Assembly: GCF_000143415.4 (NCBI RefSeq)
Contig: NW_003314429.1
Coordinates: 62,001 to 126,000, forward strand
Length of the DNA stretch: 64,000 nucleotides
Direction of reading: 5' to 3'
Origin: Selaginella moellendorffii
Taxonomy: Eukaryota; Streptophyta; Lycopodiopsida; Selaginellales; Selaginellaceae
Below, one piece after another: positions 51,501 through 63,269 of the stretch. The translations under genes and the position numbers were made by a program. The notes under the pieces were generated by a model. It was not told the DNA's origin and did no database searches. It saw only the letters and a program-made list of their open reading frames with translations. Each line of letters begins with the position of its first letter. The first letter of the stretch is position 1.

Positions 51501-54500
51501 AGCTTTTCGAAAAGAGAATCACCAAACCTCTGGCAAAGCGCCTTAAGTGCCAGTTCTGCACCACGTCTCGTAATTATTCCTTCAACCTTTGCTTTGTCGT
51601 CAATGGAAGCAACTTCCATCTTTCGTAACGCAGTCGATGAAGATTTCAATGAATAGTCACCATCATCGAAGGTCCAGGACGAGTTCGCTTCAGTCGCCAA
51701 TGGAGTTTCAAGCTGATCAGCACATGCCATGGTAGACAGGTTTTTGATAAGCTTGTCATTAGGACACGGTTTCCGACCAACACAGTGTCCAATCACTTCT
51801 GCCAAAGCTTCTCCTGCGCACTGCTGCAGTACTTCCTCCTATAAAAACAATTAAACAAGTTGCAAATTACTCTGAAGAAGCTTCCGTATTCACCTGTTCA
51901 CGCTTGACGGAGCCCATCAAAGGTTGGATGATAGGATTCAGCTTCGACGGTAGCTCGCCCATCCATACGACCACACTAGCCATCAAAGCCAAAACTGTGC
52001 CATGCAGATTAACCTGAGGCAAGAATATAGCCATCAGCAACTGAATGCAACATAGTGACCAAAAGTTACCTGAACACATTTTAGATAGCCTGCGGTAGCA
52101 AGAAGACGCTGTCGAGCAGACTCCATCATGTCTCGAGCGGAGCAAGTTTTCTCATCGGAAACTGCTCCATTGCATTCCTCCAAAGGAATAAACTTCATTG
52201 CAGCGTCTATAGCAGCTTCTACGGACATGTTTTCCACTGGTTGCAAGTCCACTGGTAATCCAAAGTTCGAAGCCTCAGCATGCTTAACGAGTGCGGCAAC
52301 TTCCGCCCTCATCTTAGCGTAAGTCCTCGAAAGTTCCGCGTAAGGCAAAGAAGAGTCCGGAGTCGGATGCGAAGGCTCAATTTGTAAAAGGAGCACTTGT
52401 AAATATGATGTTAGAGGTCGAAAAGCAGAAATCACCGGCGCCTTCTTCTCAACAGGAAAGGATCTTACTTCCTTGAAGCATGATATAAGAACCATGGATG
52501 CGACCTGTGAAATAAAGATTAATGAAAGGTGATCGACAAAACCTTGAATAAACTATACACACCTGTCTCTGGATACCTGAGGGTGAATGTAAAGCTTGGT
52601 TTAGAGCCTGAAATATAAGGTCCAGCATTGAACCAGGTACGTTCCCAGCCAAAACTCCCAAGGCAGATGTAGTGGCAATCCTCATATATACAGCAGAATT
52701 CTCTCCGTCAGCACCAACAACTACTTTCGGAACCACGTCAGAATGTTTTTGGGCTTCTGGACCATGCGAGTGAGACTCTCCTCGGCTTATAAGTTTAGAT
52801 GCACTTAGCTTAGCCACCACTTTAGAACGGCTTCCTTTTGGTAGAGACGTGGGCGAAAACATATTCGAGGCTTCCAAAGAAGCACCAGCCGCGGTGCTGG
52901 CAAGCTTCAGCCACGTTGGAAAGAAGGATAGCGTCGATGGTTGCAAATGCGAATGTGAACACTGCAAGCATATGTTAAACAATAGTAATATTTATAATCA
53001 GAAAACAAAAGTACTACCTGAATCAATAGACGCCAGACGCGCCCAGAACACTGCAGAATTTCTTCGTTTGATTCCATAAGCAAATTCTGAAAGACCATGC
53101 GCAGCATATCGTCAAGGATGCGTAGAGCCCAACATGTCGATCCCGACTCCAGTAATTGCTCCTAACACAGAAGTTATACCAGCAATTACGAAATCTTGCG
53201 AAGAACGTACCAGAGTTCGAATAGCAGCATATCTCACAGATGAAATATTATGCCGCATAAAAGGCCAAAGCCGGGGGGCTAAGACAGATAAATCATCCAA
53301 ATCCTGTTGTTGCTCGTCCAGAGCCATGTCCGCATTCAAGTCAATCGAAGAGGTAGAATTCAGTGGAAGTAACGCTTCAGGCTGTGAATAAAGCTCAGCC
53401 AGAAGATGCATTACACTGCAGAGACAATACATTAGTCTCAAGCGTAAACATCTTTTACTAGACCAACCTGTTAGTCGAAGGACTCAAGTCATCCAGATCA
53501 AGTAGAATATCCCACAGCAAGATCAGGATAGTTTTTACCAGATGACTCGCATGAGTCACAATTGCGCGGGCAGCTGGAAACAAAGCGTCTGCTGCAACTG
53601 ATCTCACGTCGTCATCAGGATCTTCAAGTCCAGCTATACAGGCAGGTAAAACCCGAGGAAGAAGTTCACCTATCATTTCCTGCATGTAGCAGCAACAAAA
53701 CTTTCAAAATAAATAAAACCCCTTATGAAAACACTTAAAACGTAGAAAACAAAGACTACCTGTCGGACTGCCACCAGGTACTTGATGCCCAATAAACTGC
53801 CATGTCTGACCTCCCACTCTGAACGCCGCTGTAAATAGCTTATACGGACAAGCATTGTCAAAATCAGTATGAAAATTCAGGTATGAGTTGCACCGTGAGA
53901 TTACCTGCATCTGAAGAAGGATACTGAAAGTTTCATGAACTAGTGGCGAATGCATTTGCTTGAGCACCGCACCCAGAACTTGAGCACAAGTTTCTCGCAC
54001 AGGCGCAACCACTTGGTCCGAAACAAAGTCACCAAATCTAAAAACCAAAAAACAAAATATAAATAAATAAATAAATAAAAAGATACACGCGATGACTTAC
54101 CGATCAAGAGAAAAGATACAAATAAGCCGAATAGTGCAATCTTGAAGAAACTCCGAGTTTGCTCGCCATGCTTCTTGTGCAGCAGCCACTTCTTTAGAGA
54201 TACATGCCGCTTTCGGGTCATTCTCTGTTGAGGCGACCCCTTTGACCTCTGGAACGTCTTGGTTGAGATCTAGCTCCCCTTTGACAGCAATATCCTTCCG
54301 GTCATTCGTGTTCTCCATTTCCTGTTCCTCAGTCTTCGGCTGGTCAGATACAATCTCCTCTGCTTCGCTTTTCCCGTCGAAAACTAGTTCCATCTTCTCT
54401 GCATCACGCTCCATCTTGTCTCCGCCCTTCTGTTCCTCCTTTTTAACGTCGGAAACTAGTTCGTTCTTTTGCTCCACCTTTGTTTCCTGAGAAGGCTCCA

Positions 54501-56001
54501 ATTTAGTATCAACAACTGCCTCCTGGCCTTTGGTCTCCACTCTGTTTGCTGTAAATGTTGAAGATGTTTCAGGAGCAGTTACGGCAGCAGAAGCTGCTTG
54601 TGAGCTTAATATTTCTCTAAGCGCCATGATACTACCATGGCGAATTTCCCAGACTGCGTATGACAAAAACCAAAATGGTCATTGACGCTCCCAAAATTGC
54701 AGACACACAAATTACCAGGATCGAAAATATCATGCATGAGAGCCTCCACAAAGCGGGAAAATGGCCAGCGACCGTCGGCAAAAATGTCCTGACCGTCCTC
54801 CTCTAGCACAGAATCTAACACGAGCTGCGAAAGCACCGGTTAGCTACAAACAACGAAGCGCTATAGAATACCTTATCAGTTTGTTGTTGTGATTGCTCAT
54901 TCACAACAGATTTAGGACGCTTGTTACTAGGCTCTTCTAGCTCCGCTTCCTCCTTCGATCCATCTTTGACAAAAAATTTAGCTTTGCGTTTAAGCATGTT
55001 CTTCTCTCTCGCACTTAGTGTCCTTGGAAGGACACCCGGAACCATGTTGGCAACCAATTGTTGAACTTCCTGCCGCTGGTACACATGATTGTGAATGCTA
55101 CTATCGCCAACTGGTGTTCTCTGCATCATGAGATCCTCGTCACGAATCATGTCATTAACATCGACGAACTCGTCTAGTCCTGACCAAAAGAAAAGACATA
55201 TTAAGTCGGCCTTTCTCCGACGATACAAGTAAAGCTTTTACCCAGTCGGCGACGCAGATTTTGCTTTTGGTGTGCCAGCCTTTCCACTGAAGTCTTTGTA
55301 CTGTCGAGCGAAACATCAAATTCCTAGTATGTACAAAGCGTCGGCCAAAGGACTAAACAACACAAAAACTTCTAAAGATGCCAACCTGACCACCGGATGC
55401 AAGCAATAGCCGGCCCGACTCCAAAACCTTGTGAACATCAAACCTGGCGATAAAACCACCGTTAGGCGCAGCGCAAACACGATGTCGGAGAAATGTACCT
55501 ACTGAACGCCAGGCCTGGCGATGGCTGCTTCTCCCCGCTAGCCGTCAAGACATTCTCTAGATTCAAAGTGGTGCACCCCATCCTTTGGATGTTCTTCTGT
55601 GCTCTAGCGACAAGCTCCCTCACAGTTACATGACTCACATTCTCGGCGATGGATCCAATTGCATGAGCGGCGGCCACACGCGTTTCCCAGCTCTTGCTTC
55701 GGAGGAAGTGCCCAACCTGTCACAAAGCCAAGTTTGTAGCGCGCATGAATGGAAAAGGCAGAAACAAACACACTCTTTTCAGGAGAGCTTGCAATTCAGT
55801 GGGGTGCTGCTTCGCAATCTCGCCAATCTGCTTCGCAGCAGTGAGCCTCGTCGCGGAAGTGGATCCAGCTGCGAAATTCCATTCACAAACACAAAGAGAT
55901 CGGCAAAAAAGTACGAAAGAGGGACGAATTCACGTACTGTCGAGGAGCGTCAGCAGCCGATTCAACCGAGACGATTGCTGCTGCTGCTGCTGCTGAGCCA
56001 T
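48515..56001 (-). CDS. BTAF1: Mot1/BTAF1-type Snf2 ATPase (TBP-associated factor)
   Basis: This is a gene of about 28 exons starting at ATG 56001 (MAQQ, then a short polyQ from a CTG run) and ending at TGA 48515; the protein is about 1,980 aa. The N-terminal two-thirds is HEAT-repeat-like ([49 protein letters not shown]), with a charged Glu/Lys-rich loop near 54.2-54.6 kb. The C-terminal part is a Snf2 ATPase: [61 protein letters not shown] and [16 protein letters not shown]. This set is specific to Mot1/BTAF1, which uses ATP to strip TBP from DNA and redistribute it. I see no frame break. Its start is 140 bp from the stop of the next PPR gene. Confidence 0.93.
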
Positions 56002-56140
56002 GCCGCCCCACCCTAGTCCGCTCCAATCGTCAAGAGCTGCCGATGGCGTCGCCTAGCCCAGCGGCACAAGCGCGCTGCCCTGCCCTGCCATCGCTGGAAG
56101 AAGCCCTAACCCTAGCCAAGCACCAATTAAATTTAACTCG

Positions 56141-58738
56141 TCATTCAAACGATCTTCCAATGTTCGCGAGGAGCACGAAGGGCCCAGCCTCGCCGGGAGG
56201 ATCGAGCTCAAACATTCTATCGGCCGCACGCGCAGCGCGATCGAGATCGGGGTGGATATGGCACGCCGCCAGGAGCGTTCCCCAGGCGATGGAATCGGGG
56301 GCGTGTGGCATCTGGGCGATCATCCCCTCGGCCTCTTCCAGCTCCCCGGCGCGGCCGAGGAGATCGATCAAGCAGCAAAAATGCTCTCGCAGTGGCGCGA
56401 CCTGGTAGTCGGCGATCATCGCCACGAAATGCTGGCATCCATCGCGGACGAGACCGGCGTGGTTGCATCCGCTCAAGATGCTCCCAAACGCGAGCTCGGT
56501 GGGCTGGAAGCCCTCCTGGACCATCGCACGGAAGAACTCCATCGCCAATCCGCAATGCCCATTGTGGGCATAGCCGCCAACGATGGAGTTCCAGGAGACT
56601 ACGTCCCGCAGCGGCATGGAATCGAAGATCTCGAGCGCTCGATCCACCAAACCGTGATGAGAGAAAGCGCCCAGGATTGCGTTCCAGGATATCGTGTCGC
56701 GGCAAGGCATGAGATCGAAGCTCCTTCTCGCATCCCGCAAGAAGCCATTGAGAGCAAATGCATCGATAAGAGCATTCCAGGCAGCGGGATTCCTCTCCGG
56801 GATGCGATCAAACGCCGATTTCACCTCGTCGATTCGCAGCAGCTGTGCGAGCGCATGGATCCGCGACACCCAAGACGCGAGATTGTGATTTGGAGCGCGC
56901 TCAAACGCGATCAGTGAGTGCTCCAGCTCGCCATTGGAAACCAATGCCGCTGTCACCGTGTTCCAGCTCCCAGCATCCCTCGCCGGCATTCTCTCGAACA
57001 TCTCCTTCGCTCCCGCCACACTGTCGCTCACTGCGATCATCGCATTCCAAGACACCACGTCGAGCGCCTCCATCTTCTCCAAGAACATCGATCGCGCAGT
57101 CTCGCGGCAGCCATTCTGGGCGAGCGCGACGATCATCGCAGTCCAGCACACGGCATTGTGCTCGGGCATTCGATCAAAAACTTCTCTCGCATCATCCAAG
57201 CTCTCGCTCTGCGCATGCGCCTGGATCATCGTCGTCCAAGTAACGATGTTCCGCGACACCGTCTCTTGGAAGATTTTCCTCGAATCGCCCACATACCCGG
57301 CCTGGGCATACCCCTGGCACAAGGCAGTCCAAGTGACAACGTCATGCTCTGGCATCATCTCGATCACTCTCTTTGCTCGATCCAAATGCCCACTCTCGGC
57401 CAGTCCCTGGATCACTGATGTCCAAGAGACAATGTTCCTCTGGATCAATCCCCCAAAGATCTCCCATGCTTGCTCGATCTGCCCGGCCTGGGCATATCCA
57501 GCAACGAGGCAGTTCCACACGGCCGTGACGACGATGCCACATGTGCGTGCCATCTTGTCCAGCATGGCGCTTGCCTCCCCGAGATATCCTAGGTGACAGT
57601 AGACGTGGACGAGCGTCGTCCACGTCACAACGTCGTGGTGTGGCATAAGATCGAATGTTCTTTCCGCCTCGCTGCAATCTCCAGATTGGGCATTTGCTGC
57701 AAGCCAGGTGTTCCATGAGACTACGTTTCTCACCGGCATAAAATCAAACAAGTTCTTCGCTTCATGCAACCGGTTGTGTTGCGCCATTGCTCCCATTGCG
57801 GTGTTCCAGGAAATCACATTCTTCTCCGGAAGCTTTGCGAATTCTTCTTTCAAAAGATCGACATCTCCCTGTTGGGCATACGCCAGGATCATAGTGTTCA
57901 GCGACACAATGTTCCATTTCGCCATTCGACCATAGGATTCCTTCGATTCATTCAAGCAGCCGTTTTGTGTGTAAGCTTGCATTATATAATTCCAGGTCAC
58001 CACGTCTCTCTCGGGCATAGAATTAAAGACACTTCTCGCGTTCTCCAAATCCCCGGTTTGGGCATATGCCTGGATCATCGTCGTCTGCGACACTAAATCC
58101 CAGTGATTCATTCTGTTATACAAATCACTGGCTTGGTCGCAGTACCCATGCCGGGCATATCCAGTGAGAATGGCATTCCATGTAACACCGTCTCGGTGCC
58201 CTGCTAGATCAAACAAGTTCTTCGCTTCCTCCAAATGGCCTCGAAAGGCCATTGCTGTGATCATCGCATTCCACGAGAAAACATTCCACTGCGGAGTGCG
58301 ATCAAAGCAAGATTTCGCGTCCTCGAGATGGGAGCCTTGCACAAATGCCGCTGTGAGGCAATTCCAAGACACGGAATCGCGCTCTTCCATCTGGAGAAAG
58401 ATCTTCCTTGCCGAATCAATATGCCCATTCTCGGCATACGCCTGGAGGTAGATGTTCCACGAGAACTGGTTGGGCTGATCGATGCCGCTAAACACCTCCG
58501 CTGCGTCCTCCACGCAGCCGCATTTCCCATACATCTGGACCAGGAGGTTTGCGAGGAATTTGTTGCGCTTGCAGTGATCGATGCCCAAGATCTGGCTGTG
58601 CGCTCTCCTCCCGCGCTCCAAATCCCTGGCATTCCCACAATCTCGGAGGATCCGCGCAAGAGCATCCTGCTCGTCACGCTCGCAAGCCCTAATTCCACTC
58701 GAGAATCTTCTAACTGCAACGTGGAAGCTCGTGAGCAT
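56141..58738 (-). CDS. PPR protein, S-repeat type, 865 aa
   Basis: Single exon with about 21 S-type repeats, the longest array in the window. The N-terminus (FHVAVRRFSSGIRACER) is rich in Arg and Ser without acidic residues for 18 positions, consistent with a mitochondrial presequence. One repeat is shortened (AMIAVSDSVAGAKEMF) and one has lost the WN position (LASWVS). The end has longer repeats and an E1-like part (IAWGTLLAACHIH, LDPPGEAGPFVLLANI). No DYW. Code pairs of the first nine repeats are mostly N/D and N/N, predicting a pyrimidine-rich site U-Y-U-U-G-Y-Y-Y-U (inference). Confidence 0.92.
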   Translation of the reverse strand: MLTSFHVAVRRFSSGIRACERDEQDALARILRDCGNARDLERGRRAHSQILGIDHCKRNKFLANLLVQMYGKCGCVEDAAEVFSGIDQPNQFSWNIYLQAYAENGHIDSARKIFLQMEERDSVSWNCLTAAFVQGSHLEDAKSCFDRTPQWNVFSWNAMITAMAFRGHLEEAKNLFDLAGHRDGVTWNAILTGYARHGYCDQASDLYNRMNHWDLVSQTTMIQAYAQTGDLENARSVFNSMPERDVVTWNYIMQAYTQNGCLNESKESYGRMAKWNIVSLNTMILAYAQQGDVDLLKEEFAKLPEKNVISWNTAMGAMAQHNRLHEAKNLFDFMPVRNVVSWNTWLAANAQSGDCSEAERTFDLMPHHDVVTWTTLVHVYCHLGYLGEASAMLDKMARTCGIVVTAVWNCLVAGYAQAGQIEQAWEIFGGLIQRNIVSWTSVIQGLAESGHLDRAKRVIEMMPEHDVVTWTALCQGYAQAGYVGDSRKIFQETVSRNIVTWTTMIQAHAQSESLDDAREVFDRMPEHNAVCWTAMIVALAQNGCRETARSMFLEKMEALDVVSWNAMIAVSDSVAGAKEMFERMPARDAGSWNTVTAALVSNGELEHSLIAFERAPNHNLASWVSRIHALAQLLRIDEVKSAFDRIPERNPAAWNALIDAFALNGFLRDARRSFDLMPCRDTISWNAILGAFSHHGLVDRALEIFDSMPLRDVVSWNSIVGGYAHNGHCGLAMEFFRAMVQEGFQPTELAFGSILSGCNHAGLVRDGCQHFVAMIADYQVAPLREHFCCLIDLLGRAGELEEAEGMIAQMPHAPDSIAWGTLLAACHIHPDLDRAARAADRMFELDPPGEAGPFVLLANIGRSFE

Positions 58739-59028
58739 AGCCCGATTAGCATTCGAGCGGCATTTAATTCAACGGTGGAAACGCTGTCCACGTGGCAGAA
58801 AGATAAGCCCGCGAAGCGACGCTATTGGCCAGAAGCCCGTGTGTGGCGCGCACCGGCCCGTCAGGCGACGGCCGCAGCACAAGTTCCACCACAACAATAC
58901 CCGTCACGCTCGTCCCCGCCCGTCACTCTCTATCTTCAAGAACCAAGGTGCGCTCTTTCTCTCCTCTATAACGCGGGCTCCTTTCTCCTTTCTCTCTTTG
59001 TAGCACCGACGAGCTTCCTTCGATCCCA

Positions 59029-59484
59029 ATGGCGTCGATTCTCGCCGCAACGTCGTCGGCAGCGTCCGCTGTGCGTCTACCAATCGTCGCGGCATCGCCC
59101 ACCAAGATCTCCACCAAATCCCTGTCCCCGGCACCGATCTCACTCGCCAAGAAGTTTGGTCTGTCCAGCAGCAGAGCTAGAGTAGTCGCCATGGCCAAGT
59201 ACAAAGTCACGCTCAAGCTCGAGGATGGCAGCGAGAAAACATTCCAGTGTCCCGACGACGTCTACATTCTCGACGAGGCGGAGGAGCAATCCATCGACTT
59301 GCCAAGCTCTTGCCGTGCCGGCTCCTGCTCTTCGTGTGCAGGAAAGGTCGTCAGCGGCAGCGTGGATCAAACGGACCAGAACTTCTTGGACGACGATCAG
59401 ATCGGGAGTGGATTCGTTCTCACTTGCGTTGCGAGGCCAACCAGCGACGTTGTCATCTTGACCCACCAGGAGGATAACATCTAG
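59029..59484 (+). CDS. Plastid [2Fe-2S] ferredoxin
   Basis: A single exon encodes 151 aa. Residues 1 to about 54 form a Ser/Ala/Thr-rich chloroplast transit peptide ending before AKYKVTLKL. The mature part has the four cluster cysteines at 95, 100, 103 and 133 with plant-type spacing (CRAGSCSSC, then LTC). It carries electrons from photosystem I to FNR and other stromal enzymes. Mature length (about 97 aa) is standard. CTATAA lies about 60 bp upstream, but a possible 5'-UTR intron (about 58948-59002, GTGCGC...TTGTAG) covers it, so the promoter cannot be fixed. The 290-bp upstream region is shared with the divergent PPR gene. Confidence 0.97.
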   Translation: MASILAATSSAASAVRLPIVAASPTKISTKSLSPAPISLAKKFGLSSSRARVVAMAKYKVTLKLEDGSEKTFQCPDDVYILDEAEEQSIDLPSSCRAGSCSSCAGKVVSGSVDQTDQNFLDDDQIGSGFVLTCVARPTSDVVILTHQEDNI

Positions 59485-59662
59485 AGAAGGAAAAGTAATT
59501 TTTTCCTTCCTCTGGCTGTTCGTTCTGGGAGATCTGTCGTCGCTACTCTTTGCTGTATGATTTTATCTGTAGCCTTTGCAAAACGAAACGATCCTCACTT
59601 AGCTTATGATTCCGAATTCCCCAATGAATTGAATCCTTACCACCCGTGTAACTAGACTTCTC

Positions 59663-60675
59663 TCAGTCCTTTGCAACGTTGTTTACAGCGGCCTCCTTCT
59701 CTTTCACTGGCGTCGTCTCTAGGACCTCTGAAGGAGCTGGAGAGGGAGTCGTCTCTACCTCTGAAGGAGCTGGAGAGGGAGGCGTATCATCTCCCGACGA
59801 TGAAGCAACGACCACAGAGCTGGGATTCACCTCTTCTGGCTTCGTCTCTTGCGCGTCTGCATTCTCCTTCTCTTGTTGCATAAGATTGAGCTGGGCTGTG
59901 AGCTCGTCCACCACAAAGTTCTCATTAACCGGTGGTGGTGCTCGTTTAGGCGCTGTTGAATAAGAGTAGCATTGCAACTTAGAAAACGATGTCTCAGAAG
60001 AACTTACACTCCGCGGGTTTCTTCAGCTCGTCCAGACCAATTTCCTTTTCCAAAGTTTGCTTGAATTCTTTCGAAACCTCCTGCAATTTACAAATCAATG
60101 AGCTCACATTTCTTTCTATCGTTCACCACACACGAACCTGGAGCTCCCGTATAGTTGGCTGAAATGCTCGCAATGACTGTCCCAGCGACCGGGCAATCTA
60201 CACACACTGCTCCCGGCTTAGCGGGCTAAACATCCCCCAAAAGAAAGAACTCATACCTCAGCCAGGCCTTTCGGTCCGAACACGAGAAGCGCCACCACGG
60301 CAATGACGATAACTTCCGGAGCTCCAACACCAAGCAACGAAGATCTCACAACACCTCTGTAGGGCCGATTGGAGGATCTGTATCTAGCTACAAAGACGCG
60401 AAGAACATCAATGCCAGATATTTCATGATTTCCAGCGACGACCGACCTCTTGAGAGCAGCAACGAGCAATCCAGCTTATTTTGATGAACCCAGGAGCTCC
60501 AAGTGCTTGTGTAGCAGAGACCGGCCCTTGGAAAGATCAGCTTCGAGCAGCAAGCCCTGGCGCCTCCGCCACGACCCCTGGAGCTATGAATCGCTAGCCG
60601 GAACCCATTCCTAGAATGCTGCTCCGTCAAGGCAGCTCCAGCGCCAGCCAGCGGCGCCATCGCCACGGAGATCAT
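59663..60675 (-). CDS. HCF106: HCF106/TatB-type thylakoid Tat translocase subunit
   Basis: Five exons: 60447-60675, 60257-60387, 60138-60197, 60008-60080 and 59663-59952, in frame to 260 aa. A transit region rich in Arg/Ser is followed by the Tat signature: LGVGAPEVIVIAVVALLVFG (one membrane helix with the conserved Glu at its start) and GPKGLAEIARSLGQSLRAF, the amphipathic helix. A longer helix (SKEFKQTLEKEIGLDELKKP) and an acidic Pro/Ser/Thr-rich stromal tail follow. HCF106 with cpTatC forms the receptor of the delta-pH/Tat pathway. The tail has a 33-bp direct repeat near 59724-59781 that gives two SPAPSEV units. The start lies 79 bp from the divergent PPR gene. Confidence 0.93.
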
Positions 60676-60754
60676 GTTCTCCGTCCAGCCCAGGAACCCT
60701 AACTACAGGATGTAAGATTAAAATCTGCCACGTGGCATTGAGATCAATCTATCG

Positions 60755-63205
60755 ATGCCAAATCATGACACGTGGCTAGCTCTCCTGCGTCAGTGTGTTC
60801 TTGGAAGAACGCTGCTCGAAGGTCGACAACTCCACGCGCGGCTCGCCGATCTCGGTCTCGATCGAGATGCGCTGTTTGGAAATCTGCTCGTCCGATTGTA
60901 TGGCAGCTGCGGATGCCCGGATGAATCGCTCCAGGCCTTCGATGCGATCGCCATCGGCAAGAATGTCTTCTCCTGGAATATGGCGCTGGCTTCTCTCGCT
61001 CGCAACGATCCATCCCTCGATCGAGCGCGGCGGGTCTTCGATCACATCCCGCAGCGCAGCATCGCGAGCTGGAACACGCTCTTGGCGGCGGTTGTGGATT
61101 CCAGGGATTTGCACGGCGCGGCGCTCCTGTTCGATGAAATCCCCGAGCCGGATCTCTTCTCCTGGACGACGATGCTCACGGCGCTGGGCGGCCATGGCGA
61201 TCTCGATCGAGTGATGTGCTTCTTCGATTCCATGCCGGAGCGCGGGATCGTTTCCTGGAATGTGGTGCTCCAAGAACAGGCACTCAATGGGCAACTGGAA
61301 ATCGCCGAGCAAGCGTTTGCCAAGATGCCACAGCACAGCGCCATATCTTGGAACTCGATGATCACAGCATTCTCCAAGAGCGGCTATCCCCTGGAATCCA
61401 AGATTCTGTTCGATGATCTTCCATGCCGCAATTCAGTTTCTTGGGGCGCTGCGATCACCGCATTTGCCGAGAATGGGCATCTGCTACAGGCATCGGAGAT
61501 ATTCTCCAAGATGCCGCAGTGGGACGTCTTTGCCTCCAACGTGATCATCCAGGGCCTCGCGGATTTCGGCGAGGACAATCGCGATCTCCACCAGTTCTTC
61601 CAGAAAATGCCCCACCGTGACATCGTCTCTTGGAACGCAATGGTCTCGGCCAGTGCCCAGCGCGGCGATTCCCTCCAGGCAGAGCTTTTCTTCGATCGAA
61701 TGCCGCAGCACGATTCAATCTCCTGGAGCTCGATGCTCCAGGCGCACGTCGAATCCGGCAACATCGACGCGGCGCAGGTGGTATTCGATCGATCGCCCCA
61801 CCGCGGCCTGGTGTCCTGGTCGGCGCTCGTCACGATCTACGCCCAGGCCGGGCTCCTGGGCGAGGCCACGCGCCGGTTCCACGCCATGCCCCAGCGCAAT
61901 CTCATCGCCTGGAACGTCTTGATCCAGGCGCACTCCCACGCCGGCGATCTCCACAGCGCGGCCGCCGTCTTCGATCGAATGCCCCGCCACAGCACCGCCT
62001 CCTGGAACGCGATGATCGCCGCCGCCACTGCCCAGCTCCAGATCGCCGAGTCCCTCTTCCTCCATCTCCCCCAGTGCAACGTCGTCTCCTGGAACTCGAT
62101 CATCGCGAGCTTCGTCCACAACGATCGCCTCGACCGAGCGCTGGAAGCGTTCGAGCGCCTCGCAGCTCGCGACGTGGTCACTTGGACGGTGCTGGTGACG
62201 GGGCACTGCCAGCTCGGCAGCGTACGGGACGCCCACTCCACCTTCCGTGCAATGCCGTGCCGTACGGTCGTGGCCTGGAACTCTCTCCTCCAGGGCTATG
62301 TCTCTTGCGGGCTTTTGGACGAGGCAAGCAAGAGCTTCGATCGAATGCCCGCCAGGAACTTGGTGTCCTGGACGGGGATCATCTCCGGGTATGCCCATCT
62401 CGGCTATATCGATCGAGCAAAGGAGACCTTTGATCGAGCGCCGGAGAGGGACGTGATCTGCTGGAACGCCTTGATCACAGCCTACGCCATGAATGGCTAC
62501 AGCATCACGGCGCTCAAGCTCCTGCCGGTGATGGATTCCGATGGAGTCGAGCCCAATGCCGTGACTTTCATGGTGCTCATTGATGCCTGCTCCACTCTCG
62601 CGTCTCTGGCCGATAGCAAGATGGTTCACAGCTGCGTGAGGGACGATTCACGGCTGCTCGAGGGTGATGTTCTCCTGCAAACTTCGCTCGTCAACATGTA
62701 TGGAAAGTGTGGCCACCTTGACGCTGCGAGGGAGATGTTTGATGATTTCCCGGACAAGTGCTTGGCGCTGTGGAACACGATGCTGTGCGTCTATGCCCAG
62801 AACGGGCATACCGATCAAGCCATGGATTTGTTCCAGCTGCTGCTCGTCGAGGGAGTGGAGCCCGACAGGATAACTTACGTTGGCATTCTCTCGGCGTGGA
62901 GCCATGCCGGGGTGGTGTGGTACGAGTTCCTGCGGTCACTAGAGCCTGACTTTGGTGTCACTCCCCCGCTGGATTTCTACGTGTGCGTGATTGATATCCT
63001 GGCACGCACGGGTCAGCTGGAACTTGCCGAGGATCTCATCTTCAACATGCCTTACGAGCCGAATGAAGTCGCGTGGACTTCGCTCCTCGGGGCATGTCGT
63101 AGCTACGTCGATCGCGATCGAGCAGCTCGGGTTGCCGAGAGGATGAACTCGTACAATCCGGCAACGTACTTGCTGCTCTCCAATCTCCACTCCCTTCCTC
63201 CTTGA
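60755..63205 (+). CDS. PPR protein, mixed S then P/L/S repeats, 816 aa
   Basis: A single exon. About 17 S-type repeats (many SWN or SWT with MP.R/H ends) are followed by classical longer repeats (VEPNAVTFMVLIDACSTL, YGKCGHLDAAREMFDD, VEPDRITYVGILSAWSHAG) and an E1-like end (VAWTSLLGACRSYVDRDRA, ATYLLLSNLHS). So the array switches from S-only to P-L-S order. No DYW. Code pairs of repeats 10 to 13 (S/N, N/S, N/N, N/D) predict A-C-Y-U within the target (inference). The N-terminus (MPNHDTWLALLRQC) has no obvious targeting peptide. Confidence 0.92.
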   Translation: MPNHDTWLALLRQCVLGRTLLEGRQLHARLADLGLDRDALFGNLLVRLYGSCGCPDESLQAFDAIAIGKNVFSWNMALASLARNDPSLDRARRVFDHIPQRSIASWNTLLAAVVDSRDLHGAALLFDEIPEPDLFSWTTMLTALGGHGDLDRVMCFFDSMPERGIVSWNVVLQEQALNGQLEIAEQAFAKMPQHSAISWNSMITAFSKSGYPLESKILFDDLPCRNSVSWGAAITAFAENGHLLQASEIFSKMPQWDVFASNVIIQGLADFGEDNRDLHQFFQKMPHRDIVSWNAMVSASAQRGDSLQAELFFDRMPQHDSISWSSMLQAHVESGNIDAAQVVFDRSPHRGLVSWSALVTIYAQAGLLGEATRRFHAMPQRNLIAWNVLIQAHSHAGDLHSAAAVFDRMPRHSTASWNAMIAAATAQLQIAESLFLHLPQCNVVSWNSIIASFVHNDRLDRALEAFERLAARDVVTWTVLVTGHCQLGSVRDAHSTFRAMPCRTVVAWNSLLQGYVSCGLLDEASKSFDRMPARNLVSWTGIISGYAHLGYIDRAKETFDRAPERDVICWNALITAYAMNGYSITALKLLPVMDSDGVEPNAVTFMVLIDACSTLASLADSKMVHSCVRDDSRLLEGDVLLQTSLVNMYGKCGHLDAAREMFDDFPDKCLALWNTMLCVYAQNGHTDQAMDLFQLLLVEGVEPDRITYVGILSAWSHAGVVWYEFLRSLEPDFGVTPPLDFYVCVIDILARTGQLELAEDLIFNMPYEPNEVAWTSLLGACRSYVDRDRAARVAERMNSYNPATYLLLSNLHSLPP

Positions 63206-63269
63206 TCATCGAACCAAGGAAGGACGAAGAATGGAGGTGGAGGAACTTCGAAACTTTGATAGTAGCTCC

